NCBI RefSeq assembly: GCF_000621565.1
Contig: NZ_JHXZ01000013.1
Location: forward strand, 62,001 to 126,000
Length of the DNA stretch: 64,000 bases
Direction: 5' to 3'
Source: Butyrivibrio sp. LB2008
Lineage (GTDB): Bacteria; Bacillota; Clostridia; Lachnospirales; Lachnospiraceae
The first letter of the stretch is position 1, and the number at the start of each line of letters is the position of its first letter. The translations under genes were made by a program, and so were the position numbers. Shown here piece by piece: positions 23,004 through 31,917 of the stretch. A model generated the notes under the pieces. It searched no databases and was not told where the DNA came from. It worked only from the letters and a program-made list of their open reading frames with translations.

Positions 23004-25784
23004 TCAATCATGCAAAAACTCTATCGATAATAGACTACTATTCCCTGTACCCGTGTATCTGAGATACAACGCATGCGTTCCGGAAACCGCATCGAATCTG
23101 CATTCATCGGCAGTCCAGATGTTGGAGCCTATAGCATGAATCTTGCCAAGAGGCTCGCCGTCAAGATCCGTGAGGATCTCAAAGTCTCCGTTGAAATAAG
23201 CTCTTGTCTTTATCCTGAGACCTGTAAGGTTATTGAAGTCAAAGTATTTGAAGCCGATTGTTGTTCCGTCAACAATATCTTTGATATAGCTTTCTCCGTA
23301 TGATTCGTCACCACCGACCTGAACCACTCTTGGAGCACCGGGCTCGACGTACATCTTGTGCTCTTTTGTAAAGATGTTGCAGGCAATGTATGCGGGATAT
23401 TCTCCCTTGTCAGAAAGAGGTCCGCCGTTCAGACCGCATGAAGTTATCTCTACCTGAGGAATACTTCCGTCGGGGGCAAAAGAGATTTTTTCCGCGCATC
23501 CCTGTCTGCTGAACCAGGTTCCGTTGGTATGTCTGTGATAGAAGATGTACCAGTCGTCACCGATTTCGATTATGCTTCCGTGGTTGTTGGCGCCGTAAGC
23601 TGTCGGCTCGTCGGCTTTCTTGTATGTATCAATGTGCATATCGCAGTTACTTACGATAACTCCACCGTACTCAAAAGGTCCTTCGGGGCTCTTTGATGTA
23701 GCATAGCAAAGCTCGTGCATAACTTCAGATGAATATACAAAGTAATAAATATCTCCGCGCTTTCTTATCGATGAAGCTTCAAAGAATGCGTGTCCTTCGA
23801 ATGATGTTCCCTTGCTGTATTCGCATCCGGGCGCGATTATCTTGGGAGCTTTTTTAACCGTAAGCATATCCTTATCAAGGACTGTGAACATCGAACCGCT
23901 CCTTGACTTATCGCCCTGTCCGCAGAAGCCTGTGTACATGTAGACTTCGTCGCCTTCCGTGAGTACACCGGGATCGAACTGAGGCTCATCGCCCTCTTTG
24001 TCACCGAGCTTAACGCCGTCTTCATAGTGAACATATCCATAGAACTCGTAAGGGCCTGCAGGTTTGTCACTTACCGCAACAGAAACAACGCTCACCTTAT
24101 CAAGCACGTAGTAGAGATAGTATCTGCCATCGGGACCGACCGTTACATCTGGCGCATAGAGGCACATATGTCCGTCAGGATTAAGTGGATCCTGTGTCTT
24201 TTTGAAAATTACGCCCTCATACTTCCAGTTTCCAAGGTCATCTACAGGTGCTGACCAGCAAACGTAATCGCCGAGGCAGAATGTCTCGCCGCCGTATATA
24301 TCATGCGATCCGTAGACATATACTCTATCTCCGAACACATAGGGCTCGCCATCCGGAATGTACTCCCAGTTTGGAAGATAGGGATTGATTCCCTGCCGCC
24401 TTGTGTTCTGTCTTATGCCGCCTTCCTTCTTAGGAACTGCTCCGCGGGATGTGAATTCCATCTCGTTTGGATTTTCGGAAGTGTATGTTCCCCAGTTCGG
24501 GAGCTCTTTTTCACCCTTACCTGTTCCGTTCGGATTGCCTGTCTTAACAAAGTTGGCAAAATAATCGCACATCTGCGCTGCAAGGTCATAGTGTCTGCCC
24601 TCATACGCGCGATGGCTCTTTCCAAGTGTATCAAAGAAGAACCACAGATCCACAGAGTGGAAGCATCCCGGGTATGCCTCATCACCGGCACCGTCGCCCG
24701 GAATATCGGGGCAAAATCTGTAGTAATAGAAATCTCTGTCGGGGCTGTTTTTCTTTGCTCCGATCAAAACTTCTTTTACAGACTTCTCGACCATATTTGT
24801 GTTATCTTCTATAAATTCATCAATTGTATTTCCGGCAAGGATCGGAATGTCAGGATACTTTCCTTCTATGAAAGCGTCCGTGGTATTTTGCTTACAGAAT
24901 ACTCCGTCCATTATCGGAACCATCATTGGATTATTCAAAAGATATTCGTGATAGCCCTCAAGAATCTTTTTGGAATTAAGCTTTCTTGCACCTTCGATTC
25001 CATCCACGCCAAGCGCTTCCATGAACTTTGCACCAAGCTCCTCCGCCTCAGAAAGCGGCTTAGGTGTAAAGAGCTTATCCTCGGGTTTATCAAGTTTTAT
25101 AATTCCGCTAAATATTGCTGCGCCTTTTATGATCTTGCTGTTATCTTCACAAACAAGCTGATTAAGGACAGAAGCGCCACCTGCAGACTGGCCTGCGATT
25201 TTGATATTGTCAGGATCTCCGCCAAATGCCGCAATATTCCTATGTACCCAATGAAGCCCCGCCTTCTGATCAAGAAGACTGAAATTACCGGGTGCATCGG
25301 GTGATTCCTCTGTGAGCTCTTTATGCGCAAGATTTCCAAAGCAGCCAAGCCTGTACGCTACAGAAACAACTACAATACCCCTTTTTGCCAGTGCCTCTCC
25401 GTCAAGCTCCATCTCTGCTGTGTAACCCCATTGAAAAGAACCTCCGTAATACCACACAAGTACGGGAAGCTTTTCATCTTTGCTCTTTGCAGGTGTCCAT
25501 ACATTAAGATACAGGCAGTCTTCACTCATCGGTATTTCGGGATCGACGTGCCACTCTCTGCAATAAATATCAGTACCTAACCCCGGTGTATCCTGATAAG
25601 GAATCGGCGCAAATGTGTTGGCCTCATATATTCCATCCCAGTCTGTACACGGCCTTGGAGCTTTCCATCTATTCATTCCAACAGGCGGTGCAGCATAAGG
25701 AACCCCTTTAAATACCGTTACACGCGGATCCGCACCCGCTATGCCCCTGATCCTGCCATTTTCTACTTCCGTTAATCTTAGCAA
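23004..25784 (-). CDS. Type-B esterase / GH43 / CBM6-like fusion enzyme
   Basis: A 926-residue fused protein. Residues 1-465 are a type-B carboxylesterase: SEDCLYLNVW (87-96) and nucleophile Ser200 in IAGQSAGGAS. From about 470 it is a five-bladed GH43 enzyme (WEYIPDGEPYVFGDRVYVYG with the base Asp, LYAPDV, FFEASSIRK with the likely acid Glu, NNHGSI). The last 125 residues are a CBM6-like beta-sandwich (YDFNNLTGLRI-like core, then THALYLRYTG). There is no signal peptide, so it should act on imported xylo-oligosaccharides, removing acyl groups and then xylose or arabinose. It is monocistronic. Exact linkages are inference. Confidence 0.88.
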   Translation of the reverse strand: MLRLTEVENGRIRGIAGADPRVTVFKGVPYAAPPVGMNRWKAPRPCTDWDGIYEANTFAPIPYQDTPGLGTDIYCREWHVDPEIPMSEDCLYLNVWTPAKSKDEKLPVLVWYYGGSFQWGYTAEMELDGEALAKRGIVVVSVAYRLGCFGNLAHKELTEESPDAPGNFSLLDQKAGLHWVHRNIAAFGGDPDNIKIAGQSAGGASVLNQLVCEDNSKIIKGAAIFSGIIKLDKPEDKLFTPKPLSEAEELGAKFMEALGVDGIEGARKLNSKKILEGYHEYLLNNPMMVPIMDGVFCKQNTTDAFIEGKYPDIPILAGNTIDEFIEDNTNMVEKSVKEVLIGAKKNSPDRDFYYYRFCPDIPGDGAGDEAYPGCFHSVDLWFFFDTLGKSHRAYEGRHYDLAAQMCDYFANFVKTGNPNGTGKGEKELPNWGTYTSENPNEMEFTSRGAVPKKEGGIRQNTRRQGINPYLPNWEYIPDGEPYVFGDRVYVYGSHDIYGGETFCLGDYVCWSAPVDDLGNWKYEGVIFKKTQDPLNPDGHMCLYAPDVTVGPDGRYYLYYVLDKVSVVSVAVSDKPAGPYEFYGYVHYEDGVKLGDKEGDEPQFDPGVLTEGDEVYMYTGFCGQGDKSRSGSMFTVLDKDMLTVKKAPKIIAPGCEYSKGTSFEGHAFFEASSIRKRGDIYYFVYSSEVMHELCYATSKSPEGPFEYGGVIVSNCDMHIDTYKKADEPTAYGANNHGSIIEIGDDWYIFYHRHTNGTWFSRQGCAEKISFAPDGSIPQVEITSCGLNGGPLSDKGEYPAYIACNIFTKEHKMYVEPGAPRVVQVGGDESYGESYIKDIVDGTTIGFKYFDFNNLTGLRIKTRAYFNGDFEILTDLDGEPLGKIHAIGSNIWTADECRFDAVSGTHALYLRYTGTGNSSLLSIEFLHD

Positions 25785-25909
25785 CCTCCTTTACCTCCTC
25801 TAAAACATTAAACGATATATGAAATGCATAATAACTTTTGTCACCTATATCGTTATATTTAAGTTATACCATAATACTTTAGATTTTGGTAAAATAAATA
25901 TTTCACAAT

Positions 25910-25980
25910 CTAGTGTGCTGTCATCAAATAACAATTTAGGCAAGTAATAAAGTCGACTTATTTGGTGACAATAGCACTAG
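25910..25980. repeat. Dispersed inverted repeat, copy A
   Basis: About 22-bp imperfect arms (25910-25931 with 25958-25980), ending in CTAGTG/CACTAG. The right-hand 56 bp (25925-25980) reappears, diverged, at 30751-30806 in the same orientation: CAAATAACAATTTA, a GTCGA-centre, then TTATTTG-TGACA and GCACTAG. The 25785-26304 gap otherwise holds only the short hairpin array below. Confidence 0.65.
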
Positions 25981-26146
25981 ATAGCATAAAGTGAAATTTT
26001 AAATTTGTAACTCGATTGCAAAGTCAACTGCAAGCTGTATCTTTAGCAGTTTCTCAACAAGTATATCGTAATTCCCCCGAGATACAACTTTGCAATACAA
26101 ACAGAAGGGACAAATGCACTATACAAGGCACTTGAATGAGTCGATG

Positions 26147-26275
26147 CAAGTTACTCAGATTCGATTACAAAATTTATGCCCGTAAAGTCATTCTCACATT
26201 TGCTTATTTCTACGTGCAATATATCAATTTCCGGATTCTATACCCGTAAAATCGGTCACTCATTGCTCTATAGTT
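26147..26275 (+). repeat. 64-bp hairpin repeat, array 1 (2 units)
   Basis: Two units of the family found in larger arrays at 30102-30510 and 60937-61440. Each unit pairs a TACG-containing arm with a TA(T/C)GCCCGTA or TATACCCGTA arm. The first unit has the leader form TTACTCAGATTCGATTACA shared by all three arrays. It is located downstream of the ABC exporter operon. Confidence 0.75.
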
Positions 26276-26304
26276 TTATGCATTTGGGGGCAAAACAATT
26301 TTCA

Positions 26305-27270
26305 TTACGTTCCGTACGCTATCTTGATGATATCGTCTATCCCCGCTTCCTCTATCGAAACATCCTTGATGTTCTTGAGTTTCGAGAGATCAGCGATGAT
26401 CTCTGCTGCCGTCGTTTCTTTTTTCATAAATTTATATTTGGCAATATTGCCGCTGTGCTCTATCATCTCGCAGCGCTCGTGCGACGGCGCCTCTTCGTCG
26501 TAATACTCAACAACGAGAGTCTTGTACGGCGCGATCCTGTCGATGATCTGCGATAAATTCCCGTCCTCCATCATAACGCCATGGTTAATGATTATCAGTC
26601 GCTCGCACAATTCCTGAATGTCGCCGAGGTCGTGCGTTGTAAGTATAATTGTTGTCTTTTTGATCTTATTGATCTCTTTTATAAAAGTTCTAAGCGCAAA
26701 CTTGGACGATACGTCAAGCCCTATAGTCGGCTCATCAAGGAAAAGAACTTTCGGAGAGTGGAGCATTGCCGCAACGAGGTCGCCTTTAACGCGCTGTCCG
26801 AGAGACATCTGGCGAACTGGCTTATCCACAAGCTCTTTTATCCCCAAGATGGCGTCCATGACATCCAGCGTCTTGTCATAATCAGCCTGGTCAATTCGAT
26901 AAATATGCTTAAGAAGCTCAAAGCTTTCTCCAAGGCGAAGATCCCAGTTAAGCTGCGACCTCTGTCCGAAGACGACACCGATATTTTTCACAACTTCTTT
27001 TCTGTGCTTTGTAATATCCTCGCCGCCGATGTACACGCTTCCGCTTGTCGGTGTAAGAATCCCCGACATCATCTTGATCGTGGTACTCTTACCTGCGCCG
27101 TTAGGCCCAATAAATCCTACAATCTCGCCCTCTTCTATGTTAAAAGAAAGATCGTCAACCGCATGTATAGCCTTGTACTCATTTTTTATAAGTCCTTTTA
27201 ATGCTCCGGAAAGTCCCGGCTCCTTTTTCTTAAGCAAATAGTCCTTACTCAAATTCTCAACTTTTATCAT
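26305..27270 (-). CDS. ABC exporter ATPase
   Basis: A 321-residue nucleotide-binding subunit of the DrrA/CcmA-like export class. Walker A is GPNGAGKST, the Q-loop region VVFGQRSQLNWDL, the signature LGQRVKGDL (a variant of LSGGQ), Walker B VLFLDEPTIGLD, and the switch His in LTTHDLGD. The C-terminal ~80 residues are an extra domain common in this class. I start at 27270 (MIKVENLSKDYLL) because AGG lies about 7 nt upstream and family members begin there. It is followed downstream only by repeats. Stop and start with the next permease are adjacent. Confidence 0.9.
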   Translation of the reverse strand: MIKVENLSKDYLLKKKEPGLSGALKGLIKNEYKAIHAVDDLSFNIEEGEIVGFIGPNGAGKSTTIKMMSGILTPTSGSVYIGGEDITKHRKEVVKNIGVVFGQRSQLNWDLRLGESFELLKHIYRIDQADYDKTLDVMDAILGIKELVDKPVRQMSLGQRVKGDLVAAMLHSPKVLFLDEPTIGLDVSSKFALRTFIKEINKIKKTTIILTTHDLGDIQELCERLIIINHGVMMEDGNLSQIIDRIAPYKTLVVEYYDEEAPSHERCEMIEHSGNIAKYKFMKKETTAAEIIADLSKLKNIKDVSIEEAGIDDIIKIAYGT

Positions 27271-27271
27271 A

Positions 27272-28096
27272 CTAATTACCTGCACTTTCGTATTTTTTAA
27301 GTCCTAATGTAAAGAAAGCACCGGAAAGTGCCATCATCAAAAGCCCGACAAATAGCGTAATGAACGGGACAATCAGCCCTCCATATGTACTGCCCGAAAT
27401 CCCCAAAAGCGATGATACCGGATAAAAAGACACCCAACCGATAGGAATCAGGTATGTCAGAATAAACTGCATACTCTCAGGGTACATTGATATCGGATAC
27501 ATAGTCGACTTATCCATGATTTCCTGCGTATACTGCCCAAAATCCACGACGCTTCTGGTGTGAAAAGAAGTGCTTCCGAGAAAGATATACAATCCGCCTC
27601 TTATCAGCGTTGCGCCTATCAACATAACAATAACCTGTATACAAAAAAGAAGCGTGATCTTAATCTCACATTTTGCGCATCCATAGATAAATACAAGAAT
27701 TCCCGGAATCAGGTCCGTCACGCCAAACACATTTATATTGGTAAAAAAGAACTGATACAATACCCCAAGCGGTCTTGTAAGATACCTGTCAAAATCGCCG
27801 TAAATCACGTAATAGCCCATGAACCAGCCTTGTACAAAAAAGATCATCGAAAGTGCATGGGATATGACGGAGATTCCGTACAGAAACGCAAGTTGTCCGT
27901 AGTTCCAGCCGTTTATCTCGCCAAAAGATTCAACTACAAATTTGATGATCGCAAATCCCATTATGAACTGAAGAGGATTCGATATCAGCCATCCCGCTAT
28001 GTTAGAGGGATATTCAATTATCGTCATCATTGCCATCTTGATAACATGCCAAGTAACGTCGATATAGTGCCCCAGTTCGTCAAAAGCTTTTTTCAT
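27272..28096 (-). CDS. ABC-2 exporter permease (DUF990-type)
   Basis: A 274-residue membrane protein from the ATG at 28096, which has GGAGGAGG 6 nt upstream. Upstream in-frame sequence to 28252 is not family-like. About six hydrophobic segments are seen. FFVQGWFMGYYVIYGDFDRYLTRPLGVLYQ matches the conserved core of the uncharacterised ABC-2 permeases PF06182 (key residues GDFDRYLTRPL). It pairs with a sister permease and an ATPase. The substrate is unknown; related systems export drugs or lipids. Confidence 0.85.
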   Translation of the reverse strand: MKKAFDELGHYIDVTWHVIKMAMMTIIEYPSNIAGWLISNPLQFIMGFAIIKFVVESFGEINGWNYGQLAFLYGISVISHALSMIFFVQGWFMGYYVIYGDFDRYLTRPLGVLYQFFFTNINVFGVTDLIPGILVFIYGCAKCEIKITLLFCIQVIVMLIGATLIRGGLYIFLGSTSFHTRSVVDFGQYTQEIMDKSTMYPISMYPESMQFILTYLIPIGWVSFYPVSSLLGISGSTYGGLIVPFITLFVGLLMMALSGAFFTLGLKKYESAGN

Positions 28097-28173
28097 ACTG
28101 CCTCCTCCATGTTGTCTTCTAAAATCAAGCATTTCCCACGTACAAATACCGATGCGAACGTGATCTTCCTCAT

Positions 28174-28965
28174 TTAACCGCCTTGTACCATGACTTTTCG
28201 CGTCACTTTTTTCCGGATGAAAAAGAAAAAAGCCGCAAGCGCTATAAGCCACAAAAACTGAATCTGCATGCCTGCGATATACTCTGCTCTTTCGCCTTTT
28301 CCAATGTAGATACTAAGCGGAAGCTGGTAGATATACACAAAGGGAAGCGAAGAAACCACCTTTGATACTCCCGCAGGAAAGAACCATATCGGTATAATGC
28401 TTCCCGACAGCAACCTTATGAGATGTTTTTTCACCTGAATAAGCGCATCGATGCTCCCCGCTTTAAATGCTATCATCCCAAATAAAGCTGCAATAAGCCA
28501 GTTGATCAAAAAGGATTCCAAAACCGCGATCACAAAAAGCGGAAGTGCGCTTATATCCGCCATCGCAGGAACTTTTATTAAGAGTGTACCGATGACAAGA
28601 ATCGGCAGCATATTCTGGAATACAAGTGCAATGACTCCGCCCAGATCTTCCGCAAAGTACATTCCGAAAAGATCTACGGGTCTCATCATATCCGTTGCAA
28701 CCGTTCCTTTTCTCACGCTCATCTCAATTCTTTTTTCCACATTTGTTATCAGCAAGACCGACAACATCGACGATACGATTATATATGTCAGCATGCTGTC
28801 GGCATCGACTCCGCCGACACTTCCGCGATCTTTATACAACGCTTTCCAGAAATATGCCGATGTAATCATAATAATCGTCTGCATGATAATATTTCCATAT
28901 ACACTAAACTCATAGGTCATACTCTTTATTAACTGTGTCTTTAAAATGTATAGGTATTTTTTCAC
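28174..28965 (-). CDS. ABC-2 exporter permease, second subunit
   Basis: A membrane protein of 263 residues with six hydrophobic segments. Its cytoplasmic loop RKGTVATDMMRPVDLFGMYF resembles the loop of the partner permease. I prefer the GTG at 28963-28965 (VKKYLYILK) because GGGGAG lies 8 nt upstream. An ATG at 29001 would overlap the glycosylase gene and has only a distant ribosome site. Two different DUF990-like permeases plus one ATPase is the usual set for this exporter group. It is probably cotranscribed with the upstream DNA glycosylase gene. Confidence 0.82.
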   Translation of the reverse strand: MKKYLYILKTQLIKSMTYEFSVYGNIIMQTIIMITSAYFWKALYKDRGSVGGVDADSMLTYIIVSSMLSVLLITNVEKRIEMSVRKGTVATDMMRPVDLFGMYFAEDLGGVIALVFQNMLPILVIGTLLIKVPAMADISALPLFVIAVLESFLINWLIAALFGMIAFKAGSIDALIQVKKHLIRLLSGSIIPIWFFPAGVSKVVSSLPFVYIYQLPLSIYIGKGERAEYIAGMQIQFLWLIALAAFFFFIRKKVTRKVMVQGG

Positions 28966-28967
28966 GT

Positions 28968-29465
28968 TTATCTCCCCGTTGTTTTTCTTATTTTTCTCCA
29001 TTCAGCAACAAGCCTCTCCTGATTCCATGCTGCATTTGCAGGACTGGTCGACGGAAGGCAGATTGCCTCTCTTCCAACAAGTTTCTCCGTATATTTCTTG
29101 TAATACTTTTGCGCCGTCTTTCCGTTGACGTAAATATCTCTTATGTCCGCTACTTTCAATATCTCATTAAGGTTATTCACCGTCACATTCCTAATGCTCG
29201 AGTCTGAAGAGCCCTCAATCTCACATGAATGTATCACGTCCCATACCGCTATATGATTGCGAAGTAGAAACTCTCTTTTCTCTTCTATCGTTTCAGGCGT
29301 CCCTTCTCCAAAGACAGCCGCAACTACCTTCCAAAAACGATTCTGTTTATGGCCGTAGAAAAAACCCTCTTCTCTTGATTTCACAGACGGAAAGCTCCCA
29401 AGTATAAGAATTTCTGAGTTCTTGTCATATACGGGAGAAATCGGATGAATTATCATAAAGTTCAT
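28968..29465 (-). CDS. DNA-deoxyinosine glycosylase (UDG family 6)
   Basis: A 165-residue DNA-repair enzyme. LILGSFPSVKSREEGFFYGH with NRFW (about 19-43) and the C-terminal LPSTSPANAAW are the marks of family-6 uracil-DNA glycosylase relatives that remove hypoxanthine (deaminated adenine). The length is normal. The gene abuts the ABC exporter operon (stop at 28968, next start at 28965), so they are probably cotranscribed, with no obvious functional link. One dispersed repeat lies about 50 bp upstream. Confidence 0.87.
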   Translation of the reverse strand: MNFMIIHPISPVYDKNSEILILGSFPSVKSREEGFFYGHKQNRFWKVVAAVFGEGTPETIEEKREFLLRNHIAVWDVIHSCEIEGSSDSSIRNVTVNNLNEILKVADIRDIYVNGKTAQKYYKKYTEKLVGREAICLPSTSPANAAWNQERLVAEWRKIRKTTGR

Positions 29466-29516
29466 TTCTCTTTTCTCTAATATTTTTTAATCTCTGCCTC
29501 AATCGAAAAGGCATTC

Positions 29517-29589
29517 CGCGAGCTGCGCATCGGTCGCATCCTTAGCGGAGTGTTTTTTTATTTGATAGCTTCCTATCAAATAAAAAAGA
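29517..29589. repeat. CTGCGCATCGGTCGCATCC repeat, copy 1
   Basis: A GC-rich head (CTGCGCATCGGTCGCATCC, then TAGCGGAG) is followed by an A/T palindrome in which ATTTGATAG pairs with CTATCAAAT, flanked by T- and A-runs. Related copies are at 31918-32028 and 32258-32368, and a tail-only relative at 54483-54518. The A/T palindrome could act as a bidirectional terminator. Confidence 0.75.
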
Positions 29590-30101
29590 GCCTAACTGCG
29601 TACGCAAAATAGACTCATACAATCAGACCCACTATTACAAATAGGCTTGTAGCGTGATGCAACACACTTGAAATGCATGATAATCCGGATAAAGCGTACA
29701 CAAAAGAACTGCCGTAAAGCAGCTTTCCAAAAAACTGTGTTCACTAAAGCCAAATTATCTCATTCGCATTTCATCACCTATACGCAAAGCGTTCTTTCTT
29801 TATTTCTTATTTTTCATAATACTACACAAATTGTATTTTGTATAACTATTCTTCAAATTATTTGACACATCTTATGATTGCTACTTCATCACTGATCCGC
29901 AACATCCTGAACTCCTATATTGTCATCCCTCACCCCCTGCAAAAACGCCCTCTCCAGGGATATTCTTCCCAAAAAAAGTACCGTCATAAATTGTATTTGC
30001 TCCACACGAAGGACTCCTTGATTGCAGTATAACAAGCTATCTTCCTTCATCAATTACAGTGGCTTATATTTCCGCAGACTCTCTTGAAATAGGCAGCTCT
30101 C
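29590..30101. other. Gene-free stretch
   Basis: No convincing gene, RNA or strong hairpin is seen in this half-kilobase. Short open frames here lack ribosome sites and have no recognisable protein features. Confidence 0.6.
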
Positions 30102-30510
30102 CTACGTTATTCAGATTCAATTACATTGTTTATACCCGTAAAGTCATTCTCACATTTGCTCATTTCTACGTGTATGAGTCGATTTCAGGGATTCTATGCC
30201 TGTAAATCCTATCACGTAATATCTCGTAAACCTCTTTTGACCTCTCCCTACGTGACTCAGATTCTATTACAGACTTTATGACCGTAGGATTATTCCCAAA
30301 TTCGCTTATTTCTACGGGCAAAAATCGGTTTCTGGATTCTATACCCGTAAAATCATTCCCACTTTCACTTATTTCTACGGGTATAAATCGATTTCCGGAT
30401 TCTGTACCCGTAAAATCATTCCTGCATTCGCTTAGCTCTACGGGTATAAATTAGTTTCCGGATTCTATACCCGTAGAGCCATTCCCACTTTCACTTATTT
30501 CTATGTATAC
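30102..30510 (+). repeat. 64-bp hairpin repeat, array 2 (about 6 units)
   Basis: Same family as 26147-26275 and 60937-61440. Later units repeat every 63 bp, with TATACCCGTA/TGTACCCGTA at 30340, 30404 and 30467. Arms are typically CTACGGGTATAAAT and ATTCTATACCCGTA, which pair well. Two units carry the leader form (CTACG-ACTCAGATTC-ATTACA). The period is not a multiple of three and no open frame spans it, so it is non-coding. Confidence 0.8.
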
Positions 30511-30591
30511 ATTCTTGAACATGAAGTTCAAGAATGCATCAACCAAGCCAATTAGAATCGACTTCGTCGATGAGGCTTGGTTGACTCTTGA
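30511..30591. repeat. Compound hairpin
   Basis: ATTCTTGAAC/GTTCAAGAAT forms one small hairpin. A second, alternative structure pairs TTCAAGA with TCTTGAA around CAACCAAGCC/GGCTTGGTTG and an inner ATCGAC/GTCGAT. The mutually exclusive arrangement resembles a switchable leader, but no gene follows it directly. Confidence 0.5.
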
Positions 30592-30604
30592 ATCACTTTC
30601 TCAC

Positions 30605-30629
30605 GAAATCCGCAGCAAGTGCGGATTTC
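30605..30629. terminator. GAAATCCGC hairpin
   Basis: GAAATCCGC (30605-30613) pairs with GCGGATTTC (30621-30629), followed by TGTAATTT. It resembles the hairpin at 20823-20860 read on the other strand. Confidence 0.5.
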
Positions 30630-30750
30630 TGTAATTTCATCTAAGATATCATACAAATCGATCATCATATTCCATGCCAGCAGAATCATTATTCCCTCAT
30701 TTTGAGTCATGTATTTCAGCTTAATTCCTCAATTCCTTGACGCAGCGTAA

Positions 30751-30806
30751 CAAATAACAATTTATTCTGCGTAAAAAGTCGAGTTATTTGATGACAGCAG
30801 CACTAG
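30751..30806. repeat. Dispersed inverted repeat, copy B
   Basis: A diverged copy of 25925-25980 (CAAATAACAATTTA at the left end, TTATTTGATGACA and GCACTAG at the right). The left outer arm of copy A is missing here, so this copy is partial. Confidence 0.6.
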
Positions 30807-30833
30807 TTTGGTGTCTCCGTTGATATACAAGGC

Positions 30834-30911
30834 AAAAAAATAAAGACTTTTCGTTTTTCGCTCCATAAATAGCCACAAACAGATGAAACAAAAACATAAC
30901 GAAAAGTCCTT
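30834..30911 (-). terminator. Terminator of the unknown 30.9-kb gene
   Basis: On the minus strand AGGACTTTTCGTT (about 30909-30897) pairs with AACGAAAAGTC near 30857-30845 across a long loop, and a run of seven T follows. Confidence 0.7.
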
Positions 30912-30921
30912 ACTTTTACCC

Positions 30922-31770
30922 TTAAGCTTCTATCGCCCTGTCAGTGTCGCCAAGGAGTTTATTCCACTGCTCATCGGTAAGGTCTGACAGCCCTTTATTT
31001 TTTCCTTTGGTCGCGAGTAAAAGAGCTGTCTCCTTGAGCATCCTTATAAGGACGGAGGCATCGAGTACTTCGCCGGTCATCTTTTTGGTGAGAGTTGTAC
31101 TTGAAGAGGAGATAGTGCTTTCCCAATTGCTCTTTTTATTTATGGCCTCCTCCATCGAGGAATACTCTTTTCCACCCAGAGGATCCGTGACTCCCTTAAG
31201 TGCGTTGAAACTTCCAAAGGTACTACCGGTTCCTGTGCCATGTGCATCTGCGTACTGGCAATATGCGAACATCTCGATAATGGTGGCATTCTTTGGATCG
31301 ACTTCCGAGATATTTACGTCGATGTCACGCCCGCCCATATGCACTCTCACAATCGGATCGCAGCAGCCTTCCCTTGTCACTTCGGAAGCCATCACCATAT
31401 GGCTTGTATTGTTTCCCACAGGAATAGAGCCTATACCACGTAGCGGTGTTACGTGTTCTCTTGGTTTGTCGGCGTTATCACTTACTTCCTCCGGCTTACA
31501 TTCATCAACGGATTCTTGCGGAATTACAGGCCTCATATCAATAAAACTTGCTTTCAATTCACTTGCTGAAATAATGCGGGTAAACTCTCTCTGAACAGAA
31601 ACGTTCTGCTTTTTAGTACAAGTTGCATCATCTGATTTCTGTTCGCCACTCTCGGATAGAGCACTCAAAAAATCCGCTTCTCCGAGGCTTTGATCTGCGC
31701 TACGATAAGAACTCTGTACAAATGTGCTCTGTCTAAAACAATAACTTCCGGTAGTAATCATATTTGACAT
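30922..31770 (-). CDS. Unrecognised protein, disordered N-terminus
   Basis: I do not recognise this 282-residue protein. It has no signal peptide or membrane segment. Residues 1-130 are Ser/Glu/Lys-rich and probably disordered, with scattered cysteines. Residues 135-200 look folded (MVMASEVTREGCCDPIVRVH, then VNISEVDPKNATIIEMFAYC). The last 80 include TSSSSTTLTKK-like and LLATKGKNKGLSDLTDEQWN segments. The ATG at 31770 has AAAGGAA 8 nt upstream. It sits alone inside a repeat-rich, gene-poor island and has its own terminator, so it may be an accessory or lineage-specific gene. Confidence 0.72.
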   Translation of the reverse strand: MSNMITTGSYCFRQSTFVQSSYRSADQSLGEADFLSALSESGEQKSDDATCTKKQNVSVQREFTRIISASELKASFIDMRPVIPQESVDECKPEEVSDNADKPREHVTPLRGIGSIPVGNNTSHMVMASEVTREGCCDPIVRVHMGGRDIDVNISEVDPKNATIIEMFAYCQYADAHGTGTGSTFGSFNALKGVTDPLGGKEYSSMEEAINKKSNWESTISSSSTTLTKKMTGEVLDASVLIRMLKETALLLATKGKNKGLSDLTDEQWNKLLGDTDRAIEA

Positions 31771-31917
31771 ATATGTTCCTTTCTGCGACTCTTCAGTCAT
31801 TCACAGTCGCTCCACTCTCCTGAAAGGACCGAGTGGATAAGTGCACGGTCAACAGTTACGCATAACTTCGTCTCAGTATCACCCCCTTCTATTCAAGAAC
31901 AAAGAGTTGCTTTGCAA

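Noticed and set aside
24303..25304. 333-codon plus-strand frame inside the esterase gene
   Set aside because: It is antisense to a well-supported fused enzyme. The predicted protein is Cys/Arg/Ile-rich without motifs, typical of a shadow frame.
25784..25910. Insertion sequence near the first dispersed repeat
   Set aside because: No transposase frame and no clear target-site duplication around 25910-25980.
29590..30101. tRNA or small-RNA gene in the gene-free stretch
   Set aside because: No cloverleaf, T-loop consensus (GTTCGANTC) or promoter/terminator pair was found.
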